Assembly: GCF_023091745.1 (NCBI RefSeq) | Contig: NC_068910.1 | Location: forward strand, 128,047,170 to 128,111,169 | Source of the DNA: Budorcas taxicolor | Taxonomy: Eukaryota; Chordata; Mammalia; Artiodactyla; Bovidae | Direction: 5' to 3' | DNA length: 64,000 nucleotides | Shown here: in pieces, positions 32,360-42,265 of the stretch | Layout: each line of letters starts with the position of its first letter | Numbering within the stretch: the first letter of the stretch is position 1 | Notes under the pieces: generated by a model | The model's database searches: none | Told to the model about the DNA's origin: nothing | What the model saw: the letters and a program-made list of their open reading frames with translations, nothing else | Position numbers and translations under genes: made by a program

Positions 32360-32560
32360 AGGCCAAGAATATTTATACTCTTTAACCCAATATTTCATTT
32401 CTGGGAGTATAGCCCCCCTATCCAAAATCCAAAACTCAAGGAGGGAATATGCTATGAGATATTCACTGTAGTATAGTTTGTAAAAGAAAAAATTAGACAT
32501 AACCCAAGTGACCAAAATTGAGAAATCCTTAAATAAGGTAAGACACATCCATAATATAGT
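32360..32560 (+). mobile_element. Old L1 3' UTR fragment
   Basis: 'aacccaatatttcatttctg', 'ttcactgtagtatagtttgt' and 'aacccaagtgaccaaaattg' correspond to a block typical of old L1 3' UTRs. A T-rich low-complexity tract follows at 32558-32592. Confidence 0.5.
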
Positions 32561-32669
32561 TTTTTTGTTGTTTTTTTGTTTTTTTTTTTTTTAGTTATAG
32601 CCATTAAAGTTAATGGCTAAGACCAGGTAGCAATGGGCAAACATTTAAATAGTATTTTAAATTTTAAAG

Positions 32670-32794
32670 AGGAGGGCATGACAACCCACTCCAGTATTCT
32701 TGCCTGGAGAATCCTCATGGACAGAGGAGCCTAGCAGGCTATACAGTCCATGGGGTCATAAAGAGTTGGACATGACTGAATGACCAAACTCTTA
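32670..32794 (+). mobile_element. 5'-truncated Bov-tA SINE
   Basis: Only the 3' half is present, from 'gaggagggcatgacaaccca' to 'gttggacatgactgaatgac'. The tRNA-like head is missing. Confidence 0.87.
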
Positions 32795-32799
32795 ATTTG

Positions 32800-33045
32800 T
32801 AAAAAAGCAGTGCTTAAATAAATTATAATCTAAGCCAAAGGGTACAAGAAAATCTGGAGGGATAACAGAGATAATAAGAAAAAAGCCTCATTCCCCCCCT
32901 TCAGCTAGTTCCTTTTGTTAGTTTGGAATATATTCAAACCCCAGTAAAAAGGTGTGTATTAACAGGTCTAAAAGTCCCGATATTGCGGGATCTCATTACC
33001 TGCCTACAGACTCAAGTGGAGTTTCCTTGCTTCCCACTTACCCCA
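32800..33045. other. Unique sequence
   Basis: No gene or repeat recognised between the SINE and the next BovB. Confidence 0.4.
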
Positions 33046-33060
33046 TCACAGCAGGGCAGT

Positions 33061-33530
33061 TCAGTTCAGTTGCTCAGTCATGTCCGACTCTTCGCTACCC
33101 CATGGACTACAGCACACCTTGCTTCCCTGTCCATCAACAACTCCAAGAGTTTATTCAAACTCATGTCCATTGAGACAGTGATGCCATCCAACCATCTCAT
33201 CCTCTGTCATCCCCTTCTCCTCCTGCCTTCCATCTTTCCCATCATCAGGGTCTTTTCAAATGAGTCAGGTCTTCGCATCAGGTGACCAAAGTATTGGAGT
33301 ATCAGCTTCAACATCAGTCCTTCCAATGAATGTTCAGGATTGATTTCCTTTAGAATAAACTGGTTGGATCTCCTTGCAGTCCAAGGGACTCTCAAGAGGC
33401 TTCTCCAACAGCCATAGTTCAAAAGCATCCATTGTTTGGTGCTCAGCTTTCTTTATAGTCCAACTCACATCCATACATGACTACTGGAAAAAACCATAGC
33501 CTTGACTAGACAGACCTTTGTTGGCAAAGT
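33061..33530 (-). mobile_element. BovB LINE 3' fragment with target-site duplication
   Basis: It runs from the reversed 3' end 'ttcagttgctcagtcatgtc' to a 5' truncation at 'gacctttgttggcaaagt'. A duplication 'agcagggcagt' (33050-33060) / 'agcaggggagt' (33531-33541), 10 of 11 identical, delimits it. Its coding remains are frameshifted. Confidence 0.92.
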
Positions 33531-33826
33531 AGCAGGGGAGTGGCGACCTTCTAGAGAAGGCAAACTTCTGTGTCATAAACCTGGTGAAGCATTTCACTTT
33601 GCTCCCACCCAAAGGCTTCTGCTTGGGAGAAAATCAGACTGAAGACCAAGGCTTCCACTGTCCCACCAATCATCTGTGACTCAGCATCTCTCCCAGGATC
33701 TGCTGGTGCCCCCAGGCACTCTTCCTAGCAAGTCTCCGACTCATGCAATGGATTTTAGCAAGTCTGCAGGAAGGGACCTCTAAGGACCAACCAGGCAGTC
33801 TCTTGGGAAGGGATTTCCCTCTTAGA

Positions 33827-33964
33827 GGACTTCCCTCGTGGCTCAGATGGTAAAGTGTCTGTCTACAATGCGGGAGACCCGGGTTTGATCCCTGGGTTGG
33901 GAAGATCCCCTGGAGAAGGAAATGGCAATCCATCAGACACGACTGAGTGATTTCACTCACTCAC
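33827..33964 (+). mobile_element. Bov-tA SINE with internal deletion
   Basis: Head 'gacttccctcgtggctcag' and body to 'gaaatggcaatccatc' join directly to the 3' end 'agacacgactgagtgattt', so about 80 bases of the middle are lost. A 12-bp duplication 'ttccctcttaga' at 33815-33826 and 33965-33976 flanks it. Confidence 0.92.
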
Positions 33965-33976
33965 TTCCCTCTTAGA

Positions 33977-36415
33977 AGTCCTGTCTCTGGATTGCCTGAG
34001 GCCATTCCCCAGGGTGGGGACTGCTCTCACCTTGACTTCTGCTAGAACTTAATCCCTTCTAAGACTACATCACTCCTGCCAGACTTACTGATACCACTGT
34101 TCTCCATTTGCTCCTTAGCTTGCTTTGCAGCTCTCTTCTGCCTTCTACTAGAATGTTCTTTTAACACTTCTCAGTAAGTCAGCTGACCCTTTTTCTGTCT
34201 CTCAAGATGCTTGTACTTGAGCCTTCCCCCCACCACCCCGCTCAGTGTTTGAAGAAAGGTAGTTCCTCTATCCTGACAAAACTCAAAACCCGTTGAGGCT
34301 CCAGCAGTGCTCTCCCACTCCATTCTGTCAGTGCTTCCGGGGAACACAGACAGCCCAGGCAGGAGCAGGTCCAGATTTACACTTTGACTACCAAATCTAT
34401 ATGCATCATCACAAGGTTGATTGCAATGCTGCACAAATTCCCTAGCCTTCCAGCAAGAGGAAAATCCCTCATTAATGAGATCGTCTTAAACTCCCAGGAG
34501 ACTACCCTGAAGGCATTCACTTGTGAGCTCAACTGCCTTTATCTCACCCCTCCTTCAGCCCAAGATACAATTTTTCTAAAGTCCTAAATTCTGGGTTCCC
34601 AGATTCCTTAAATGTACATTTTTGTCTTGAACTTTAGGAAACTACATGTACATTGAAAAAATAAACTGGGAGAGATATATCCAGGTTATCCATGCAAATA
34701 TTAATGTAGTAGAATTATAATGACATTTCTCAAGATCCTTATTTTCCAAATTTGTATATCACATTTCACAAGGCTATCTCAATATCCTCACCATTAACCA
34801 AACTCCCAACAAAACCAATCGGAGTATTTCTTTTATTTGGTCTCTGTTTTGTTTTCCCCTACTTCTATTCTCCTCTCTGGTGGTAATACCTAATTGTGAT
34901 CTCAGCCATCCATCCACCCATCTACACATCCACCCATCCCTTTTCCATCCCTACCCTAGCACAACCAAGTAAACCAAGTAAGGAAGCCATGAGCTGCTTT
35001 TAAAAAGAGAAAGCAAGAAACACTCAGTGGCAGCCACAGTCACTAATGTGAGAAGCTGGAGAAGGTGTCATTTTTCACTCAAACTGACATTTAAGCTGTT
35101 TCATAAATATGAAATCAGCCGTGAGGGCCCAGATGGGCTGCCGCCCCCTCTGCCTTTTGCTGGAATGACATGCTATTTACCAGCCTCGGAAAAGGGACTA
35201 AGGAATGAAACTTTCAGAGGATGAGTCACTGAGGGAAATGACTGATGAGTGATGAATGAACTGGAGGCTTTTTCATACAAGAATCAGGAGGCAGTCACTG
35301 CAAGATGGACAGTGATCTCCAGCATGTACTACAGCCACAGTCAGACTGTGACATGGAGCAAGGTGGTGACGTTTTTCCAGGAGCTGCACAGAGAACAAGT
35401 CAAGCTTATCCCCAAGGTACAGGGAGGCATTTCCAAGGGGATAGGGTCACGTTTCGTGGATGATCCCATAGCAGCAGCTGTTCCATATCATACATGCATC
35501 ATAAGAAGAGTATCACATGAAATCACCTATACAATTTGAGTCTCGAGGACATAGGAATCTGCTAGGATCTTCAAATCACAAAGCCCAACAGTACTACCCC
35601 GCCAAGTGCTTCCTAGAGGGCTGTTTTGAAGGTAAGCATTGCAGAGCCTTGTCTGCACACCCCGAGCCCTATAGAGCAGGATGTGGGGAGGAAGGCAGGA
35701 TCTTCCAGAGCAACCCTTCATCCTACTGCTAGGCTGCAAAGCTACAATATGCTCCCAGCCAGGGAGATGCCATGTGGTTCTCATCAACTTAGAGGACTCC
35801 GAGAGTTCCCTGGCCTTTATCTCTGATTCCTCCTCATAACTCTGAGGAGTCTTCATTTCCTGAGAAACAGAGAAAGAGACATCTTTGTTTGCTTTATAAC
35901 TGTTGATGATAAGAATGATGGAAATGTTTTTTTTAAATTGTATTTCAATGACAGAAGTGAAATTTTAATGATAGTCATAAGCTTGAATCTTCTTCATCAT
36001 TCAACAGGCAAGAACATGGGGTTGTGTAGGGCACTTTCTTCAGTGAAAATGTGGTGGTGATATGTAGACAGAAAGTGTGAACTTGAGCCACACACCTTCC
36101 CCTGAACGGCAGATAGACCTTTCAAAACACGGCAGATTCCAGCTACACTGGTCAAATTCTTTGGAGATACCAGCTTTGTATGTATATTAGCAGCACTGAA
36201 TGAAAACGTCTTGCTATATATCAATAGATCAGCTCTACTTACTTCTTCCAAGCACTCTTCTGCAAAATAGAGTCCTCCAGAAGGGGCTTTAACGTTAACA
36301 CAAGGTTATGATAGGAAAAATTCTCTCCCCCTGCTCCTCCCCAGGTCAACAGCACCATAATATAATCCTTGCCAAAGCAGTAACAATGTCTCCACCCTGC
36401 TCCAACTCTGAATTG
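33977..36415. other. Unique sequence
   Basis: About 2.4 kb with no confident repeat. A short (CCAT)n-like tract is at 34907-34942. The open frame at 35249-35539 (96 codons) and its minus-strand neighbour at 35527-35856 have no recognisable domain. Confidence 0.45.
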
Positions 36416-36418
36416 AAT

Positions 36419-36462
36419 ACACACACACACACACACACACACATACAAATACACACACATGT
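36419..36462. repeat. (AC)n microsatellite
   Basis: About 12 perfect AC units (36419-36443) followed by an interrupted run to 36462. Confidence 0.95.
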
Positions 36463-36464
36463 TA

Positions 36465-39084
36465 ACTCAGAAGATATTTATTGTTTAGATTGATTTGATA
36501 TGGTTTATACAACTTTCAAATTATTCTAAAGGAAAATTTCCCTTGAATGGGCCATTGACTTTCCAGCCTGCCAGGATTACTAACTCCAGACACATCGTCT
36601 TATGCTCACATCCAGATATCTGTGGCAGGGGTCCCATTATGGCTATTTGAGAGAATCACTCAGGCATGTTTGGACTAGAATATCGGTAGTTTCCATTACA
36701 AATATGGGAAAATGTGCACTGATTCAGGGCATATAGAACCCAAATGTAAAGCTGGTATAAAGAAAATGTACCATTTAAAGAGAACTAGTCTCTTCTCTGC
36801 TATTTTGGATCCTAATCATTTTATTGATATCCTGGGCCATATGCTGGCAACTTCCACACTGGAAGAAATTCAAAGGTTTAGCAAAAGAAAGTTCTATCTC
36901 AATCTCATTGGTAAATATTAAAATCTACATTCAATTTAATTCAGAAAGCATATCTTATTTGAATACTATGTGCTTAATCCTGTGCTAGACATTGAATAGG
37001 ATTTTTTTAAACATTGGGTTTTTTCCTACATCTAATGGCATATATACTTACTATGAAAAATTAAATAATAGCAGAAAGCAGTAAAGAAAGTACTCAGCTA
37101 GCTCATCACGTAGACAAATCTTGTTTTGTTTTCACAGTGATTTTATGATCTCCTATGAAGGACAATGGAAGTAAAGTGGGGGTTTGTGGGTAGGAGGTCA
37201 AAGTTTTTATCATAACATAAAACAAAATGACTAGAAATAGTCTCTCCAGATACACCCCAAATAGCAGGACTAACTACAATGGAGAAAAGTCTACAATTAA
37301 GTACTTCCCCAGGGGAGTGTCAAGTAGCCACAGAAGAAGCAATAACAGACAATAGGTAGGAGTGGGGACAAGTAAATTGTCTCAGAGCCCTGCAAGTTCA
37401 AATAAAACAGTGGGACAGAGGTGGCAGTCCTAAGGCAGAATGAAGAAGAACCAACTGGCAGTATCAGGAAGATCTGAAAGCTGGAGGCAGAACCTCAGCC
37501 GTAGGGCTAATGTACAAGTTCTCTGGGGCAGACAGGAAAAACTAAGGTCTTAACCATAAGAAATTGGGCATGACAGATCTTCAATACAAGGCGTAAGATT
37601 TGAGAGAACACAATAAGAATGCAGCTGCCAACCTAGAGGCAGGAAGTGGTCTCCGGAACCAAAGGACACAGGATTAGAGCCAGGCATGCAAGAACACTCA
37701 CTAACCAATTTATACACTGCACGGAACTTTCAGGATCACATTGTGCATGTCCCCAGGTCATCCATTTAATAAACCCATCTACCATGTGCCAGGCCCCAGA
37801 GGAGGGATGGAGCACCTAGAAATGGAGAATTTAGGATGAAGAAGGCATGACCCCAAGGCTTCCGGAATATGGTCAAGTGTGATTCATGGCTCCTGAACAC
37901 CACAGAGCTCGAAAAGAGAAAGAAGGCATCCTGTCCTATGTCCTTTGTAACTAAGTTCACAGTGACAGCCTTAGATCTAAAGGTAATGACTTAGCAACAT
38001 TACACCTACCAAATAACTAGAACTTAAATTTCCTTACAAGTGAGCATTTAATTTCTTTCCCACAGGGCTGCACTTAGAGCAAGGGATCCTTTTAAAATTC
38101 CATAGAATAGGCCCTGCCAGATCACCAGAGAGCCTGGAGGCAGATAGGCTCTAATGAGCTGCCACGTGACTTGGGTAATGTGCGACTCTGAGGAAAGACC
38201 TCTTACAAATGCTGGATGATGAAGTTAAGGAAAAAACATGGAACCCTCAGCTTCAGTGAATGAGGGAAAATTAAGACAATGAACGCATGGGGTTCAGGCC
38301 TGGCAGTATTCTAGGATCTGGGGAACTTTAAGTAATTTGAACCCAGATTTCCTCTTTCTTCAGTTCTCCACCCAAATGTTCTGTTGCTAGGACAACAGGA
38401 TGCTAGCAGGCATATGGATGTGTCTGCTCCCTGCATGCTGTTGCCTAGCAACAGGACTCCGCAGAGCCTGGGCTCATGCTCTCTACACCTACCCTGCTCC
38501 ATCCATTGCCTTGACTTGCCGGTTGCTTTCCCAACCCCCAAGGCAAAGAAACAAGAAGCAGGAGAGTGCTAAAGGCTCAGAATCTGATCCTCTCATCAAC
38601 AGCCTAGTATCAATACCAGGAAAAAACCCACACCTGGGTTTCACCCAGCTTAACCCCTACATCATGAAGTCATCAAATATAAACTGACAATTACAGCTGA
38701 ATGAAATCAAAGGATGATTTGACACTCTTCAGATTTGAAATCCAGTTATTGAGTCCTAGTCTGTAATCACTATAGGGGTGCTGTGATAAGAAAAATACTA
38801 AATCACTGGGGTAAAATTAACAGAATTTTTATACCTAGAATGAGACAGGAGAAAATGGGAGATTTTAAAAAAAGGAGAGAGAAAGGGGAAAAAGAAGCAA
38901 AGGAACAAGAAATAAAGGGTGGAAAGGAGGAACAAGAAATGTGAGGCTTCAAACTCACAACAAATAATATTTATTTGGAATATGACAGTGTAAACTGGAA
39001 AAAAAATCTACAGCACTATGTGGAGTAGGATCTGATGTCTAAATGAATAACAACAGGGCTTACCTGGCTTCTTTTCAATACCAA
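36465..39084. other. Mostly unique sequence
   Basis: About 2.6 kb with no gene. Weak L2-like phrases at 36955-37005 ('atgtgcttaatcctgtgcta') and 37780-37800 ('catgtgccaggccccaga'). Purine-rich tract at 38865-38940. Two RFX X-box-like motifs near 38.4 kb are listed separately. Confidence 0.45.
38383..38454. promoter_or_regulatory. Paired RFX X-box-like motifs
   Basis: 'gttgctaggacaac' (38383-38396) fits the X-box consensus GTHNYYNNRRNAAC exactly. 'gttgcctagcaac' (38440-38452) is a one-base-shorter form and lies in a 17-bp palindrome (38438-38454). RFX proteins bind such sites as dimers, typically at ciliary and MHC class II promoters. No promoter or gene is visible here, so a distal element or chance are both possible. 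Confidence 0.35.
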
Positions 39085-39290
39085 GCGTTACATTAATACT
39101 TTACATAGATTACTTACCTCTTCATAATAACCCTGCAAGATGGATGTCAGGAAAATAATTTTGCAGCTAGGACTCAGAACAGTTCAGTGACTTGACCAAG
39201 GCCACACAGCTAGTAAAAATGGCAAAGCTAATAAAAATGGAGAGTATTCAAGCCAAAATTAGTCTAACTCCAACTTCCATGTGCTTTCTC
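39085..39290 (-). mobile_element. MIR SINE (antisense)
   Basis: 'tcataataaccctgcaagat', 'agtgacttgaccaaggccac' and 'acagctagtaaaaatggcaa' are the reverse of a MIR core; the middle is expanded by a few indels. Confidence 0.72.
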
Positions 39291-40059
39291 AACATGTACT
39301 ACAATAAATAAAGTGTGTGCAAAGCCTGGGAAAGCATACAAATTTGTTTAATGGGGGCCTTTCAAAAGAGCTATAAAAATGCTTTTCTAACATTAAAGGA
39401 TCATTTTTTCATCAAAGTTTTAATTAAATAATTTGTGAAAAGAAAATCATCTCACCAAGTCTGAAGGGAAAAGCTAATCCTTTAACAGAGTGCTCAGTAA
39501 AAAAAATATCTAGAGTCTTTTGGATGAAACTGGAGACAGGAAACTCCTGGGTTTACTCCAATTGAAAAGGAAGTTCAAATTTTGGAAATACCATGGAATT
39601 ATGGGAAATTTTTTGAAAAGCAACCAGGATATGTGGAAATCCAACTGCTAAAGGAAAATCAAATATAAACAAAAAGTAAGATTCCACTGAAACCTTATTG
39701 ACCTCTATTATGGATCCCCTCTTTAGTAGCAAGCAATACAACAACCTTGGTGAGAGAACATAGAACAATGCACAGACAGCAGGGATGGACACACACAGAT
39801 TCCTTTTCTCAGACCCTCAAGCCTTCATGATAAGAGAAGGCATAGGGCGCATTGGTCCCATCAGTCTGGTAACTGTGCCCAGGCTTGCCTGGCCTAGGCT
39901 TAAGCAAGCAACCATGCCAAGAACATCTATTTTCATTCTGAGGGGCGAATTCAGGCATAATCAGAAAATTCTTTTGTTTTAATCATTAGTTCCCATAGTA
40001 AAGAACCTTTTCATATTAACAGGACCAGGTCAACCCCACCATGCTATTACTGTCAAGAT
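39291..40059. other. Unique sequence
   Basis: No gene or repeat recognised. Confidence 0.45.
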
Positions 40060-40071
40060 CCTGGCATCCTA

Positions 40072-40209
40072 TCAGTTCAGTTCAGTCACTCAGAGGTGTC
40101 TGAATCTGTGACCCCATGGACTGCAGCACACCAGGCTTCCCTGTCCATCAACAACTCCTGGAGCTTGCTAAAACTCACGTCCATCGAGTCAGTGATGCCA
40201 TTCAAATAA
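40072..40209 (-). mobile_element. 138-bp BovB 3' stub with perfect 12-bp duplication
   Basis: It contains only the last ~135 bases of BovB, read in reverse ('cagttcagttcagtcactca' ... 'gtcagtgatgccattcaa'). The 12-bp duplication 'cctggcatccta' at 40060-40071 and 40210-40221 is perfect, so this is a complete, strongly 5'-truncated insertion. Confidence 0.94.
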
Positions 40210-40299
40210 CCTGGCATCCTAAGTGCACTAAATCAGGTTCACAGGTAAACAGTCCCATACCTCTCCCACATAAAGTGTTATTATTATTACTTTATCATG

Positions 40300-40568
40300 T
40301 ATGGCACCCCACTCCAGTACTCTTGCCTGGAAAATCCCATGGACAGAGGAGCCTCGTAGGCTGCAGTCCATGGGGTTGCTAATAGTCAGACACAACTGAG
40401 CGACTTCACTTTTCTCTTTCATGCATTGGAGAAGGAAATGGCAACCCACTCCAGTATTCTTGCCTGGAGAATTCCAGGGACAGGGGAGCCTGGTGGGCTG
40501 CCATCTATGGGGTCACACAGAGTTGGACACAACTGAAGCAACTTAGCAGCAGCAGCAGCAGAAGCAGC
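40300..40568 (+). mobile_element. BOV-A2 SINE
   Basis: First monomer begins 'tatggcaccccactccagta' (head shortened by ~10 bases), linker 'cttttctctttcatgcattg', second monomer, then an (AGC)n tail. The minus-strand (reverse) frames across it are repeat by-products. Confidence 0.92.
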
Positions 40569-40670
40569 ATGACAACTATTTTCCAGAAATAACTTGGTTT
40601 TCTAGATCAGGGCCAAACATGTAGCAGGCTTTCCTGCTTTTATACATGGAGCTGTATGAGGTAACTATAT

Positions 40671-40985
40671 GAAGTGAAGTCACTCAGTCATGGCTGACTC
40701 TTTGCAACTCCATAGACTGTAGCCTACCAGTCTCCTCTGTCCATGGGATTTTCCAGGCATTATTAGCACTGGAGTGGATTGCCATTTCCGAACTCGCTAA
40801 AGTAATAGAGTATGTAATTGATAAAAAAAAATAATAATAATTAAATAAAATAAATGCTTATATGGGTTAAAACACAAGGAGTAGAGACTAATATTTGTCC
40901 CACAATACCCATTCTGTCTGTCTTTCAATCTGGGTCTTCTGCGTTGCAGGCAGATTCTTTACCGTCGTAGCCAACAGGAAAGCCC
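40671..40985 (-). mobile_element. Bov-tA SINE interrupted by 135 bp of foreign sequence
   Basis: The 3' half in reverse (40671-40789, to 'gagtggattgccatttcc') and the head in reverse (40925-40985, 'tgcaggcagattctttaccg' to 'caacaggaaagccc') belong to one Bov-tA orientation and order. About 30 bases of SINE middle are missing and 135 bases of AT-rich sequence, including (TAA)n at 40829-40855, lie between. Confidence 0.72.
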
Positions 40986-41024
40986 ATCTTCCTTTCATAG
41001 CCACAGGAATTTTAACTCAGTATA

Positions 41025-41410
41025 CAGCCACTCAGGCCAAAGTCTGGCCAATAGGATATAAGTGCACTTGTTGTGTTTTGAAACTTTAAAGAACAACTGT
41101 TGCACAAACTCTGCCCCTCATCTCTCCTGTTCTTTCCCCTCTCCACCTTCTGGAATGTGTCAGAGAGTCACACGAGTGATGGCAGCTGCTGCTGGTGTAA
41201 GAGAGTCACACGAGTGATGGCAGAGGAGGAGCTAAAAGCAGTTTAGGTCCCTAGGGACAGAGTGGAACAAAGCCACTGCCGTACCTCAGGACTCACCCCA
41301 CCATGTTTTATACAGGAGAGAGGGTGTAAGCTACTATCTTTTTAAAGCCTCTATTTGTTGGGTTTTATTATTTCCTTCAACCAAATCCAACCTTAAGTAA
41401 TACACAGAGA
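41025..41410 (+). mobile_element. Possible old mammalian interspersed repeat
   Basis: 'aagtctggccaataggatat', the central 'gatggcagaggaggagctaa' and a terminal 'ctatctttttaaagcctcta' look like a widespread mammalian repeat with a 'taagctactatct' 3' block. I cannot name the family with certainty. It contains a 38-bp-period duplication. Confidence 0.35.
41162..41223. repeat. 24-bp direct repeat, period 38
   Basis: A 24-base block, from 'agagagtcacacgag' to 'tgatggcag', is repeated exactly at 41162-41185 and 41200-41223, separated by 14 bases that include 'ctgctgctgg'. Confidence 0.93.
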
Positions 41411-41932
41411 TTACAGCATAACTCTTATAGCCTAATTGGCTATCTAGGCAGGTAATAATTTGAATGACCTAGAGCAGAGAAGAGATCCTGAATAGAAATG
41501 AGGATCTGAACTGTCTCAAGGTGAGACTTTCTCACCCTTCACTGGTAATCCAAGGAATTCTTAGTGTCTTTGTTAAGGAGATAATTTTTCTTGTAGAATG
41601 CAAAATAGGATCCTCTCTTAAAAAAAAAAGATTTTATTCACAGGCAAAAGCCTGTGTTTTAAAGTTTCCATGCCACTCCCTCAAGGAAGGAGATCCTCAT
41701 CAAATCCTCCTGAGCACACACCCACGATGCACACCCGGAGGTGCTGTGTCTCCAGACATTTACAGGAAGTGACATCCCAGAGGCCTCACCAGAGACCTTG
41801 TCCTGATAATAAAGCAAACTTTGGGAGTAATTATGAAACTTATCCAGCAAGATAGATGAATATAAAATATGACAAGATCTTTTCAATGTTTAAAGACAAT
41901 CTGTGCACTGAAAATGTGCAGGACTCATATCA

Positions 41933-42258
41933 GTCCTGTCCAACAGAAATACAACGCCTACCACAAACGAGAGCCACATATGCGATCTTACAGCTTCTAG
42001 TGACTACATGGGGAAAACGCACAATAAGTGACTGAAAATTTGAACAGTATCTTTTATTTAGCCCAATATGTCAAAAATATTATAAACATATTATAATCCA
42101 TATTAAATAAAACAATATATTTGACATTCCTCTTTTTTAACAAAGTTTTCAAAACCCAGTGTATATTTTATACCTAGGATACATTTCGGTTTGGGCTAGC
42201 CACACTTCATAAGGCTCAGCAACCGCTGTGCAGTGGCTACTGTATTTGAATAGATCTA
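41933..42258 (+). mobile_element. hAT-type DNA transposon relic (~325 bp)
   Basis: It opens 'cagtcctgtccaacagaaat' and 'gagccacatatgcgatctta', has the body 'ttatttagcccaatatgtca' and 'tcaaaacccagtgtatattt', and closes 'gggctagccacacttcataa' and 'cagtggctactgtatttga'. The ends 'tgtccaaca' and 'tgtatttga' are decayed inverted-repeat remnants of a mammal-wide hAT-like family. Confidence 0.6.
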
Positions 42259-42265
42259 GAGTGTG

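Noticed and set aside
36419..36462. Short-spaced repeats suggestive of an array
   Set aside because: Simple AC dinucleotide microsatellite; no CRISPR-like repeat/spacer structure anywhere in the window.
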